From Paenibacillus sp. SYP-B4298 (GTDB taxonomy: Bacteria; Bacillota; Bacilli; Paenibacillales; Paenibacillaceae), in the NCBI RefSeq assembly GCF_027627475.1, contig NZ_CP115484.1, positions 2,402,001-2,466,000 of the forward strand: a stretch of 64,000 nt of DNA, given 5' to 3'. The position numbers were made by a program, and so were the translations under genes. Shown here piece after piece: positions 12,901-20,900 of this stretch. The notes below the pieces were generated by a model. The model was given only the letters and a program-made list of their open reading frames with translations, did no database searches and was not told where the DNA came from. The first letter of the stretch is position 1. Each line of letters starts with the position of its first letter.

Positions 12901-15900
12901 AGATGATGGAAGCTCCAGCCGATCCAGTAGGTTTCCTCCTCCAGCCGGCAAACGTTCATGCGCATTAACGGAGCGCTTGACAGCTCGAAGCCGCGTTGCA
13001 GCTCCGCCTCCAGCAAGCGCTGCGTGCTCCGCTCCTGCTCGCTTGCAGGCATCGCTCGCCAGTCCTCGTATTGCATTGGCAGCTCGGCCTGCTTCACGAC
13101 AAGCTGATGAGGCCGCTCCAGCCCCTCCCATACAAATGAGGTGCGCAGCGCTGAATGACGTTGCATGACCTGGCTCCATGCCTGCTTGAACAACGGTATA
13201 TCCAGCACGCCATGCAGCTTGAAGGAGGTTTGCTGAGTGTAGAGATGAGCCCCTGTATGCAGCAAGGATTGGAACAGCATCCCTTCTTGCAACGGGCCCA
13301 GCGTATATACATCCTCCAGCTCAGTCGCTCGCTCAGCAAGCGGCCCCTCCGGGTCGAGCATGTGTTCGAGCTGCTGCGCCGACAGCTCCGCCAATGGGAA
13401 ATCCGAAGGAACCCAGCTGGAGGCTGGAGATGCTGCCGCATCCCCGATCAGCTCTCGCAGCTCCTCTCCAATCCGGCTCGCCAGATTGGCCATCGTCGTC
13501 TGGCGGTGCAGCTTGCGGCAGTAGGTGACCGAGAGCTCCAGCCTTTCACTCTGGACGAACACATTGATATTCAGTGCATGTGTGCGGCGGCCAAGACCGC
13601 TGGCAACCGGGCCGAAGGGCTCCGGAGCCAGCTCGAACAGCGCAGATTCGGACACTGCCTTGAAGAATTGCCCCATATAATTAAAGGAAATGTGAGGCTG
13701 AGGCTGCTCCTCCAGCCGGCACCGAGTCTCCCCTGGAAGTCCGGCATAGCGGAGCAGTCCATAACCGATCCCATGATTCGGAATGCTCCGCAATTGCGTC
13801 TTGACTGTACGAAGCACCTCGTCAGCAGAAGCATGCGCCTCGGTCTGCAGTCGAACCGGATACATGGAGGTGAACCAGCCGACCGTGCGTGACAGATCGG
13901 TATCTTGCAAGATATCCTCCCGTCCGTGTCCCTCCAGATCAATCCAGGCAGCAGCCTTGCCGCTCCAGCGGCTCACTGCCCGCGCGACAGCGGCAAGGAG
14001 CAGCTCCTGTACCTGAACGCGAGCTTGTGCAGGTACTTCCGTTAACAGACGTCTCGTCTCATGCTCGTTCATCGTGAGCTTGTATACCGCAGCGTTCTGG
14101 ACTGTGTTCACCATCTTGGCGTCAGCGTTGGAATAGTCCAGGGGCAATTCCGCTTCGTCCTGATCCGTTCCGTCTCCGGCAGCCAGCCATAGCTCCGTCT
14201 CCGACTCCAGCGCGCCGGATCTGGCGTAGTCCTCCAACTGCTTCGCCCATTGCTTGTATGAGGTTGTTTTGAGCGGCAGTTCGATCTGCTCCCCACGGCT
14301 CAGTCGCTCGCACAAGCGCTGCAGGTCTTCCAGTATAATGCGCCAGGAGACGCCATCGACGATCAGATGATGCGCGATGAGCAGCAATCTGGCTTGACGA
14401 TGCTTGCCTAGATTGAAGTAAGCAGCACGCAGGAGCGGCCCTTGCTCCAGATCGAGGCTGGCCTGCAGTTCGGCTGATCTTCGCTCCAGCTCTGTCGTCT
14501 GTTCCTCCTCCGTAAGCGCCGACAGGTCAACCTGCTCGAACGGCGCCTTCGTATCGGCGCCATACGTATGAAGCCAGCCCTCGTCTGTGCGAAGGAAGCG
14601 CATGCGCAGCGCATCATGATGCGCAAGCAGGCGCGAGAGCGCCTTTTTGAGCACTGCAGGCTTGACCGGACGCTTGAGCTGAAGCAGCATCGCCTGATTC
14701 CAGTGATGAGGCTCAGCTACAGCCTGTTCCATAAACCACTGTTGAACCGGAAGCAGCGGCGCGTTGCCCTTGATCTTACCCTGCTCGGCCTGCACCTGGC
14801 GCACAGAGCCGAGCGAATCGACCACTCCAGATACGGTCCGATATTCAAAGATTTGGCGAGGCGTTACTCGAATCCCCGCCTGGGCTGCCTGCGATATAAT
14901 CTGCATGCTGAGGATCGAGTCACCGCCCAGCTCGAAGAAGTTGTCATGGATGCCCACCTGCTCCACGCCCAGCACCTCGGCCCAGATTCGGCACAGCTCC
15001 TCCTCCACCGCATTGCGCGGTGCCTCATATTCCGTCCCTCCTGTACGCTCCGGCTCCGGCAGCGCCTTCTTGTCCACCTTCCCGTTCGCCGTCAGCGGCA
15101 GCCTCTCCAGCTCCACGATCCCTGTCGGCACCATGTAGTCCGGCAGTCTCCGCTTCAGCTCCTCGCGCAGCGCTCCTGCGTCCAGCTTCCCGTGACCCGC
15201 CTCCGCTACCACATACGCGATCAGACGCTTTCTTCCCGGCTCGTCCTCTCGTACCATCACCACTGCTTCTCTGACCTGCTCCGAGCGGCTCACCGCCGTC
15301 TGCACCTCGCCCAGCTCGATCCGGTACCCTCTCAGCTTCACCTGATCGTCCATTCGACCCCAGTACTCGATTACGCCGTCCTCGCGGTAGCGGCACAGGT
15401 CTCCCGTCCGGTACATCCGCTCTCCGGCCGCTCCGTGCGGATTACGCAGGAAACGCTCTGCTGTCAGCTCTGGCTGCTTCAGGTACCCCCGCGCGACTCC
15501 CGCTCCCGCCACGTACAGCTCCCCGACTACTCCTGTCGGAACCAGTTGGCCGGTGCGATCCAGGATATAGCTCGCGCTTCCTGTGATCGGCCGTCCGATC
15601 GGCGGCGCTTCCTCCGAACCCCGTTCCACCTCCCACCAGGTCGAATACGTCGTGTCCTCCGACGGGCCGTACAGGTTGTACAGCCGCTTCACGCTGCGGA
15701 TCTCATACACCTGACGCGCCAGCGACAGCGGCAGCGGCTCTCCCGCCAGATTCACTGTCGTTACTCCCTTCGGCACCGCCTGCTGGCGCACCAGCTCCGC
15801 CATCGCCGACGGCACCGTGTTGATCAGCGTCAGCTCCTCCCGCGCGGCAAGCTGCGGCACCTCCAGCGCATTCTCCGCCAGGATCACCGTGCCGCCTCTG

Positions 15901-17909
15901 CTCAGCGGGGCGAACAGCTCGAACACCGACAGGTCGAAGTTGATCGAGGTCGAGGCCAGCACGCCCGACAGCTCCTCCGGCGTGAACTGGCGGTGACACC
16001 AGTCCAGAAAGGCCGACGTATTCCGGTGCTCGATCATGACCCCCTTCGGTCGGCCTGTCGAGCCGGACGTATAGATGACGTAGGCCAGATGCTCCGGGCG
16101 CACGCCGCTCTCCGGCGCCTCCCCGCTCTCCTGCTCCAGACGATCAAGCTCCTCGTCGTACAGCAGCAGCTCGGCCCCGCTTGGCGGCAGCCCGGCTGCC
16201 AGTGCGGATTCGGTGACCAGCACCGCCGCCTCCGTCTCCTCCAGCATGTAGCGCAGACGATCGGCTGGGTAGGCCGGGTCCAGCGGAACATACGCCCCGC
16301 CCGCCTTCAGGATGCCCAGCAGCGCAACCACTAGCGAGGCGCTCCGTCCCATACATACGCCCACCAGCTTCTCTGGTCCAACTCCCCGACGTCTCAGCCC
16401 ATGAGCGAGCTGATTCGATCGTCTCTCCAGCTCGCCATAGCTGATCCGCTCTTCACCGTCGATGACCGCTGTCGCCTGCGGGGTCGCAAGCGCCTGCCGC
16501 CGGATCGCATGGTGGATGCATTCCGGCGTGCTGGACACTGCGGCCTGTCCATTCCATCCTACCGTCAATTGCTCGTACTCCCATTCCGGCAGAATCGTGT
16601 AGTCGGCTAGCTTCTTGTCCACCTCGTCCGCTATTTGAAGCAGCAACGTCTGCATGTGCTCCAGAAGTCTTCGCACCGCTTGCTCACCGAATCGGCCGCC
16701 ATCATATTGAAGCTTGACGCCCAGCCTCGTGCCCGGCAGCACCGTCACTGTCAGCGGGAAGCTGGTCTGCTCTGTCGCCTGCACCTCGTCCACCGTAACC
16801 GTCGTTACTCCACTTGCCAGCGAAGCATCAAACGGATAGCTCTCAAAGGCAACGATACTGTCGAACAGACGGCTGCCTCGCGGCAGCTCACTCCAGTTCT
16901 GAATGTGAGAGAGCGGTACGAATTCGTACTCGCGCAGCTCCACCAATCGCGTCTGCAGCTTCTGCAGCCATTGAAGCATGTTGTCGCCACGCTGCATGCG
17001 CACACGAACCGGCAGCGTATTAATAAACATGCCCACCGTCTCCTCCACACCCGTCAGCTCCGGGGGGCGTCCCGAGACGACCGAGCCGAACACCACATCC
17101 TCCTCGCCACTGTAACGGCTTAACAGGAACGCCCACGCCCCCTGTACGATGGTGCTGACCGTTAGCCGGTTTCGCTTGGCCTGCTGCGTGAGTGCCGCTG
17201 TCTGCTCCGCAGAGAGCGTGAGCTGCTGCTCTGCCTGCTCTCCGCTCTCTTCGCCCCCGGTAGTTTCCAGTCCAAGTACGGTTGGGATTGTGAAGCCCTC
17301 CAGCGCACCGCGCCAGAATCGCTCCGCCTGCTGCATGTCCTGCCTGTTCAGCCACACCACATAGTCCTTATAGGAGAAGCATGGTTGAAGCTGAGGGCTC
17401 ACGCCCTGTGAGCGGGCCTCGTATAGGGCGAAGACATCCTTCAGCACCAGTCCGAGGCTCCATCCGTCAAGCAGCAGGTGATGCGCGGTAAAGACAAGAT
17501 GCCAGCGATCCTCGCTATGCCGAATCAATGTCACCCGCATGAGCGGAGCCTTATGAAGCACGAAGCCGCGCTGCCTGTCCTCGGCAAGAAATTGCTGAAG
17601 ACGCTCTGCCTGATTCTGAGAATCGTCAGCCTGCCAATCAAGCTGTGTCAGCGGCAGCTCCACTTGCCGGTGTATGACTTGCAGCGGCTGCTTGAGCTTG
17701 GCTGTTGCAAATGAAGCGCGCAGCGCTCCATGCCGTTCTACAGCATCGTTCCATGCCTGCTCCATCGCCGCTGCATCAAGCATGCCGCTCAGTCCAAACG
17801 CTAGCTGCAGTACATACACTCCTGATTCCGGCGCATATAAACTATGGAACAACATCCCTTGCTGAGCAGGGGACAAAGGGTAAAAGTCCTCCACATTTTT
17901 CACGCTCAT
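903..17909 (-). CDS. NRPS3, four modules (Ala, X8, X9, Ala)
   Basis: Giant synthetase of 5668 residues from the ATG; an in-frame GTG lies four codons earlier, but AGAAAGGTGAAGG fits the ATG better. Order with rough residues: C7 1-440; A7 456-946; PCP7 ~993; E7 1030-1500 (HHLIVDG); C8 1536-1970; A8 1990-2503; PCP8 ~2553 (LGGHS, no E follows); C9 2616-3050, LCL type (HHIISDG); A9 3070-3561; PCP9 ~3611; E9 3650-4130 (HHLVVDG); C10 4156-4600; A10 4616-5096; PCP10 ~5143; E10 5180-5600, degenerate; acidic/basic docking tail. My pocket readings are A7 and A10 DLFNNALTY (Ala), A8 DAFFFGATY (hydrophobic, uncertain), A9 DVENVGAIT (polar, uncertain). E10 has HSMVADR instead of HHxxxDG and lost the EGHGRE and NYLGQ motifs, so residue 10 probably stays L. 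The gene starts 51 bp after NRPS2. Confidence 0.96.
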   Translation of the reverse strand: MSVKNVEDFYPLSPAQQGMLFHSLYAPESGVYVLQLAFGLSGMLDAAAMEQAWNDAVERHGALRASFATAKLKQPLQVIHRQVELPLTQLDWQADDSQNQAERLQQFLAEDRQRGFVLHKAPLMRVTLIRHSEDRWHLVFTAHHLLLDGWSLGLVLKDVFALYEARSQGVSPQLQPCFSYKDYVVWLNRQDMQQAERFWRGALEGFTIPTVLGLETTGGEESGEQAEQQLTLSAEQTAALTQQAKRNRLTVSTIVQGAWAFLLSRYSGEEDVVFGSVVSGRPPELTGVEETVGMFINTLPVRVRMQRGDNMLQWLQKLQTRLVELREYEFVPLSHIQNWSELPRGSRLFDSIVAFESYPFDASLASGVTTVTVDEVQATEQTSFPLTVTVLPGTRLGVKLQYDGGRFGEQAVRRLLEHMQTLLLQIADEVDKKLADYTILPEWEYEQLTVGWNGQAAVSSTPECIHHAIRRQALATPQATAVIDGEERISYGELERRSNQLAHGLRRRGVGPEKLVGVCMGRSASLVVALLGILKAGGAYVPLDPAYPADRLRYMLEETEAAVLVTESALAAGLPPSGAELLLYDEELDRLEQESGEAPESGVRPEHLAYVIYTSGSTGRPKGVMIEHRNTSAFLDWCHRQFTPEELSGVLASTSINFDLSVFELFAPLSRGGTVILAENALEVPQLAAREELTLINTVPSAMAELVRQQAVPKGVTTVNLAGEPLPLSLARQVYEIRSVKRLYNLYGPSEDTTYSTWWEVERGSEEAPPIGRPITGSASYILDRTGQLVPTGVVGELYVAGAGVARGYLKQPELTAERFLRNPHGAAGERMYRTGDLCRYREDGVIEYWGRMDDQVKLRGYRIELGEVQTAVSRSEQVREAVVMVREDEPGRKRLIAYVVAEAGHGKLDAGALREELKRRLPDYMVPTGIVELERLPLTANGKVDKKALPEPERTGGTEYEAPRNAVEEELCRIWAEVLGVEQVGIHDNFFELGGDSILSMQIISQAAQAGIRVTPRQIFEYRTVSGVVDSLGSVRQVQAEQGKIKGNAPLLPVQQWFMEQAVAEPHHWNQAMLLQLKRPVKPAVLKKALSRLLAHHDALRMRFLRTDEGWLHTYGADTKAPFEQVDLSALTEEEQTTELERRSAELQASLDLEQGPLLRAAYFNLGKHRQARLLLIAHHLIVDGVSWRIILEDLQRLCERLSRGEQIELPLKTTSYKQWAKQLEDYARSGALESETELWLAAGDGTDQDEAELPLDYSNADAKMVNTVQNAAVYKLTMNEHETRRLLTEVPAQARVQVQELLLAAVARAVSRWSGKAAAWIDLEGHGREDILQDTDLSRTVGWFTSMYPVRLQTEAHASADEVLRTVKTQLRSIPNHGIGYGLLRYAGLPGETRCRLEEQPQPHISFNYMGQFFKAVSESALFELAPEPFGPVASGLGRRTHALNINVFVQSERLELSVTYCRKLHRQTTMANLASRIGEELRELIGDAAASPASSWVPSDFPLAELSAQQLEHMLDPEGPLAERATELEDVYTLGPLQEGMLFQSLLHTGAHLYTQQTSFKLHGVLDIPLFKQAWSQVMQRHSALRTSFVWEGLERPHQLVVKQAELPMQYEDWRAMPASEQERSTQRLLEAELQRGFELSSAPLMRMNVCRLEEETYWIGWSFHHLLLDGWSAQLVLEEVFRHYDSLANKRPVHSRAVRPYVEFIRYLKHQPAAEHERFWRRTLAGFAAPVSLGLPRPRGTTDDKKLLSRQLLLSEAATARIQDMGRSSQLTLGTVLQGAWAYLLSRYSGEQDVLFGVTVAGRPTELAGADRMVGLFINTLPLRVRLNDEEQLVSWLTEVQQQMQEMRQHEQASLVSIQGWSEVERGLPLFESLVVLENYPVNKQAAEEGGLSVSEVQSLERPDVPLTLVAVPGEQLSLTLLYDAARFEGHAMEQVLGHLGSLLEMMAMNAGQTIGSLELLHKEERRQLITERNDTTVPYPQERTIPELFGEQVEARPDATALRGAGGRSWTYRQLDEAAERLAWRLRAEGLSAEGLVPIIAERSPELVIGQLAILKAGGAYVPIDPKYPAERMEWMLEDAGASLLLIQHAELARRLELNSATRTLLIAEELEDAVAIVGATEAQARWQKGQNAASLELSHPLAEQGSQLEARSEHMAYVMYTSGSTGRPKGVMVEHRQIVRLVKSIDYAELNEQTRILQTGSVAFDASTFEIWGALLNGGSLYIPDEETILDGRKLKQVIEDCGINMMFLTTALFNQLLRQEDGVYEGLHTLFTGGDVMSVQHVNEAYRRYPRLKLKNAYGPTENTTYTLIYPITEEQEGSVPIGRPIANTTVYVVDRRLRLVPPGAAGELLVGGAGVARGYLNREELTAEKFVPSPFVPGERCYRTGDLVRYREDGALEFLGRVDDQVKIRGYRIEPGEIERVLTGHPQVEETFVKVEQGDNGEKRLIGYCAVGNAISQVTAEQLREYAQGLLPDYMVPSGLVVLEQLPLLANGKVDRKALPAPDMAATEEIDWATPTQQLLASIWEDVLGVERVRASDHFFALGGHSLLATQLMSRVRELFHVELPLRALFDYPTVAELSGRIDASRRKEDRIAITRAERPSRLPLSYAQQRLWFLDQLEPNNPFYNIYAALRLEGELDIEALERSLAELIQRHEVFRTTFAAAGGESQQLISQDSSFRLDITALDEMDEAERSEAVARISMEEAGRPFDLERDRLLRIQLLKLSETEHVMLLTMHHIISDGWSMQVFVKELGALYGGFCQGEPALLPGMPLQYADVAVWQRAYLDGDRLEQQLAYWRDSMANVPPLLELPLDYPRPPMQTYAGATVHRMLSEDTIHRLKLLSREESATLYMTLLAVFQLLLQRYSGQESLCVGIPVANRSRPELEGIIGFFVNMLPICSSFTSEMTVRMLLRQTRETMLGALDYQDLPFEQLVEAIRPERSLSHSPLFQVIFDWQTKEMSTIELPGLRVEPIPVEMNEAKYDLGLTVGDVPEGLILSLNYNTALFRAERMERMLDHYCMLLEQVAAKADAALTNVAMLTPGELEQALIHWQGRTEEWPALCAHEAIARQAALTPDAVALIVGEAQLSYRELNERANKLAHYLRRQGAGAQKLVGVCAERGAELAVTLLAVLKSGGVYVPLDPEYPQERLAYMLEDAGLTLLVTEHSLLERLPEHPVRTVLLDVDKPQIDLESSMDPEGEAAPEHAAYVIYTSGTTGNPKGVIVGHEALFNHNQSIRQLYGLRAGERVLQFATISFDVALEEFLTAWASGATVVMAVDRLMTPAAFNEFIVEQQLHVLNLPSAYWHEWVRELSRADKAPPSCLRAVVVGSERPSPECLAEWNRLDSGRIEWFNAYGPSEAAITMAVFRAAQPQEGYDEIPIGRPIANTRVYVLDCHGQPVPEGVPGELYIGGKCLALGYLNNPELTNERFAVLPHAPGERFYRTGDLVRYTAEGLLEYVGRTDDQIKIRGFRIELGEVEAVLRRLPHIQQAVAAAHEYRPGDRRLVAYIVPQADALVEPRELRTRLQEQLPFYMVPAIIESVDELPLTPAGKVDRKALRAPDWSKLELSSGYTPPSTAAEAKLCRIWERVLGVARVGVHDNFFELGGDSILSIQVVAGSNQEGLKLTPRQLFQHPTVAELAAVAQLVESMDVEQGQIVGEVPLTPIQRWFFEQPLDEETYRHWNQAVMLTVAQPVDEQALGQAIAALREHHDALRSRFILADVTADAAAGHWRQQIAEAGSSSGEFVITDLSGQPEEEQQAALTAHADSLQASLQLAEGPLFKATLYKLGPDCPARLLLIAHHLVVDGVSWRILLEDLQTAYRQLTLQEPVRLPRKTTSYLSWSQQLLDFATQETITQEADYWLEQSGEDKLPLDMEPNEQAGESLAERNTFASVQAVTVSLDASKTRQLLQEMPGTLKVQVNDVLLTALGLALKNWTGRDAFLVQLEGHGREELPGEPDLSRTVGWFTTVYPFRLNVGGSRLEALKRVKEHCGRIPRRGLGYGLLRYAGESAELRSQLAAVPEPQVIFNYLGQFDTTVQEGVFGFAPESVGVMQSPSAPRPNLLEFSAAVSGGALNATMMYSERLHARTTMEQLANAFLESLQSLLELSSKAAAPAWTPADFPGAALTQQQLDRVLAVTPSVEDLYVLSPLQQGMLFHSLYAAQSSAYFEQTAFTLTGHLDVSQFRQAWQQVARRHPILRTSLVLDDVDEPHQAVIVGLELPFVELDWTGLAPEACSERLSQLLVEERSQGIELTEAPLMRLTLIREAPERCTLVWSHHHLLLDGWSVPIILAELMQWYRALRRQDAPKLPPVRPYSEYVAWLREKARSTEAEQFWRRQVQDVSEPTTLPARRGAVADQRLDGGWQSIKLTEALSTQLQQLARRHRVTLNTVLQTAWTIVLSRYSGESEVIYGTTVSGRPADFAGVESMVGLFINTLPVRVEADAAVTVGELMERLQQQLAEINQYGYTPLSAIQGWSGLAQGVQLFDSIIVFENYPIDEQLAEHSAATAELEMDIASSYQHTNFALTFIMSPGRELPISCAYDRARLDEGTVAKLLQHMRMALEAIAADSSRPLGSIELLTPDERRLLLDEWNRDASIGSKEWGCIHHEVSAQAARTPQATAVIDGEERISYGELERRSNQLAHGLRRRGVGPEKLVGVCMGRSASLVVALLGILKAGGAYVPLDPAYPADRLRYMLEETEAAVLVTESALAAGLPPSGAELLLYDEELDRLEQESGEAPESGVRPEHLAYVIYTSGSTGRPKGVMIEHRNTSAFLDWCHRQFTPEELSGVLASTSINFDLSVFELFAPLSRGGTVILAENALEVPQLAAREELTLINTVPSAMAELVRQQAVPKGVTTVNLAGEPLPLSLARQVYEIRSVKRLYNLYGPSEDTTYSTWWEVERGSEEAPPIGRPITGSASYILDRTGQLVPTGVVGELYVAGAGVARGYLKQPELTAERFLRNPHGAAGERMYRTGDLCRYREDGVIEYWGRMDDQVKLRGYRIELGEVQTAVSRSEQVREAVVMVREDEPGRKRLIAYVVAEAGHGKLDAGALREELKRRLPDYMVPTGIVELERLPLTANGKVDKKALPEPERTGGTEYEAPRNAVEEELCRIWAEVLGVEQVGIHDNFFELGGDSILSMQIIFRSAQAGIGLTPKDIFERQTVAALASGAAGDTLPIGGEFPLTPYQRRCLSLPGDRSLPSQARVITLRYPAQEQALATALSSLAVHHDALRLRVLGSDGDEVQYYASESGGIPLERIMLQGLSEKERREAIRGEAERLQRSLRPDTGPLVGAVLLDFGDQHPEQLLLAVHSMVADRHSWSLLLEDVHRAYCQALAGETVQLPLRTVAFHTWVQQALEQEEIVEASSGQTSWSMEMEAEPLRLNEPSVSTGEMILGSSLSGAIQSAIRANLSAEDTYALMHEVAPAYRAEASELVLAALAKALMQQAANRALLVEVEETGRGREDSLHLTRTVGQFNSRFSLWLELGAIQPLPELIAPVKEQLRRMPRHGIGSESLRTAYAELASAHEGGIKPHLSYCYEDEADLAAAGTAWTQFAEVEMPPGESCAEYIRGGAEIAVAAGITEGRLQIECSCSAQLGAAAVQLARETMDSLRDLILHLRENGADAYSSADFAEFGWDQSELDGFLDAIKKQSGS
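2461..4034 (-). repeat. A10-domain copy of a ~1.57-kb direct repeat (pair with 14911-16484)
   Basis: This segment of NRPS3 module 10 repeats 14911-16484 (module 7) at a constant offset of 12450 bp, with only a few mismatches noticed (around 3552, 3866 and 3924). The encoded protein is identical over this stretch. It runs from the first A-domain motifs to the LGGDSILSMQII site of the PCP. Confidence 0.93.
10395..11968 (-). repeat. A8-domain copy of a mosaic direct repeat (pair with 22962-24535)
   Basis: Near-identical to 22962-24535 at offset 12567 bp with no length change, but with clustered differences in the specificity core (pocket DAFFFGATY here, DAFFLGATF there). The outer parts look homogenised while the core has diverged or been exchanged. 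Confidence 0.88.
14911..16484 (-). repeat. A7-domain copy of the ~1.57-kb direct repeat (pair with 2461-4034)
   Basis: Partner of 2461-4034. Similarity ends abruptly after the Ala-specific A domain start and within the PCP phosphopantetheine motif, as expected for recombination or gene conversion between module 7 and module 10. Confidence 0.93.
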
Positions 17910-17960
17910 ATTTACCTTCACCTTTCTGTTGCGGCAGCCTGATGTCTCGCCCAGGCCGGC

Positions 17961-20900
17961 TTACGCATCTTCGTCCATCTCGTCTAGATCTTCCTCAGCT
18001 AGCCCGTCCATATCTTCAAGCGCATCCATAATATGCTCGAGCTCGTCAGCATTCCAGCCAAATTCAGAGACGGCAGCCGCTGCCTCATGCAAGGCCTCGC
18101 TTCCACGGCACGCATCCAGAATGGAACGCAGTATCGTCATGTAAGCTTCCGCCAGCCGCATAACCGTTGCCGCACGATGGATGGACGGACAATAGCGCCA
18201 ATCCATATGCAACTGTCCATCCGTAATGACGCCGCTCACTTCAAGCCACACATTCCGAACATTGTCAGGGGCGCTGAGGGAGCCTACCTGTTCCGGCGCG
18301 GAGCCGAAGTACGCAGCGGCTGCCCCTTCAAGCTTCAGTTGACCCAGATAGTTAAAGCTGATCTGCGGCTCGGCCTTGAGAGCGGCCCACGAGCCGGAAG
18401 ACGAATATCGCAGCAAGCCATAACCGATCCCTCGCTGCGGAACTTGTCCAAGCTGCTCTCCGATCTGACCCATCACCTGCAGTGGGTCACGACTGCCGGC
18501 AAGGCCGAGACGAACGGGATACATACTAGTAAACCAGCCCACCGTGCGGGAGAGATCAACGTCCGGGAATAGCTCCTCTCTTCCATGCCCCTCCAGAAGC
18601 AAGGAGACCTCGGCCTTGCCTGTCCATTGTTCTAGCGCAAGCAGGAGCGGGGATAGCAGAATATCATTCATATGCGCCCCAGTCACGGCAGGCACTTGCT
18701 GGATCAACTCCCGCGTCTCTGTCTCGTCCAGCGCGAGACGAATGGATCGGGCGGCTCCGTTCGTGTTGACCGCATCCAGCAGCTTCGAGTCCGTTGGCTC
18801 GTCTACTGGCAGGCTGTCGACCGAAGAACGGCATACCTGTTGCCAATACTCACGCTCGGCATTGAGCGCCCCAGAGGCAGCAAGCTGCTGCAGCCGCTCC
18901 GCCCACTCCTTGTAAGAAGTCGTCTTCATCGGCAACTGAAGCGGCTGGCCTGCCATCAGTTGTGCATATGCTGATTGCAGATCATCCAGCAGGATACGCC
19001 AGGACACGCCATCCACAACAAGATGGTGAATCGTAATGAGCAGGCGTGCAGGCTCCTCTGCTCCCAGATAGAACAGTCCGGCGCGAAGCAGCGGCCCCTC
19101 CTGCAGATCGAGGCTGGCATGCATCTGGTCGATGCAGGCTGCCATTCGCCGCTGCTGCTCCTCTGGAAGCAAGTCGGACCAATCATAGCTGGCGAGCGAC
19201 GGACCCGCAGAAGGCTCCACGCCCCGTTGCCGCCAGCCCGTCCCATCCTGACCATATCTCAGGCGCAACGCATCATGATGACGGATCAGCCGATCAATCG
19301 CTGCCTCAAGCAGTTCCTTGCGCACAGGCTGGCGTAACGTCAGCAGCACAGCCTGATTCCAGTGATGACGCGCATGCATAGGCTGCTGCAGAAACCATCT
19401 CTGGATCGGTGTCAGCGGAACCTCGCCTGTGACAATGCCCTGCTCCGCCCTTACAGGAGCCGTATGCTCCACCCAGTCTGCCAGCTCTTCAATCGTCTGA
19501 TGCTGGAACATCAGCTTGGCTGTCAGCTTGTAGCCGGACTGCCCCGCCCTAGCTACAACCTGAATGCTCATGATGGAGTCTCCGCCCAGCTCGAAGAAAT
19601 TGTCGCGGATGCCGACCTGCCGCACGCCCAGCACCTGCTCCCAGATCGTACATAGCGCCTGCTCCAGCTCATTGCGCGGTGGCGCATACGTGGCGCCTCC
19701 CCCCGGCTGCTCCGGCTCTGGCAGCGCCTTCCGGTCAAGCTTACCGTTCGCTGTCATCGGCAGCTGCTCTAGCTGCATCACCACGCCCGGTATCATATAC
19801 TCCGGCAGCCAGGACTTCATGTGACGGCGCAGCCCTTCCTCCAGCTCCTGCCACGCTCTTCCCTCTACCGCTACGATGTACCCTGTCAGACGCGTCTGGC
19901 CCGAGTCCTCCGTTCGCGCCGACACACACGCTTCCTTCACCCCTTCATAACGGGCCATCACCGTCTCGATCTCGCCCAGCTCTACCCGGAAGCCACGGAC
20001 ACTCACCTGGTCATCGATCCGACCCAGATAGTCGATTTCTCCATCCGCCCGGTAGCGGCACAGATCCCCTGTCCGGTACATCCGCTCGTTCCCTGCACCG
20101 CCATACGGATTCGCTACGAATCGCTCCTCCGTCAGCTCGGGACGGCCCCAGTAGCCTCGCGCCAGATTGCCGCCTCCGATGTACAGTTCGCCCGGCACCC
20201 CTACAGGCACCAGCTCCATCGCCTCATCCAGAATGTAGCATGTCGTATTGGCGATCGGACGGCCGATGCTAGGCGCCTCCGCTTGGCCTGCTGCGTTCGG
20301 CACCACCGCACAGGTCGCCACCACCGTATTCTCGGTCGGGCCGTAATGGTTCACCAGCGCAAACGGCAGCTCCTGGGCGGGATGGCGATGCAGTCGATCG
20401 CCTCCCGTCAGCAGCGCACGCAGCGCCACCTTCTCCGGCCACTCCAGCTCCACCATCCGCTCTGCCAGCGGCGTCGGCATGAAGCTCAGCGTGACGCCCG
20501 TAGCTGCCAGCCAATCTCTCAGCTCCTCCGGCGATAGCCGCAGCTCCTCCTCCACGATATGCACGCTCGCCCCCGCCGTTACATACGGCCAGATCTCCCA
20601 TACCGAGGCATCAAAGGCCGGTCCTGCCAGCAGCGTCGCACGGTCAGACGCGCTCACCTCGTAGGCGGATTGATGCCACCCGATCAGGTTCAGCAGCGAG
20701 CGGTGCGACACCTCCACGCCCTTCGGCTGACCCGTCGAGCCTGAGGTGTAGATAATATAGGCCAGACTCTCGGGCGTGCCCGATTGCTTCGGCGCATGCT
20801 CATCATCTGAGATGCGGGTATCCTCCCGCCCTTCCTCCAGCCCTTGCATCGCCCGTCCGCCGAGCTCTGCATACTCCTTCGCATCCGCTGTGTCCAGCGA

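Noticed and set aside
14568-16334. 588-codon plus-strand open frame, and its near copy at 2430-3884
   Set aside because: Both are antisense to the repeated Ala-type A domain of NRPS3. Their similarity to each other only reflects the repeat.
2461-16484. Long direct repeats as a possible mobile element
   Set aside because: The repeated DNA lies wholly inside NRPS reading frames and encodes A-domain sequence; there is no transposase, terminal inverted repeat or target duplication.
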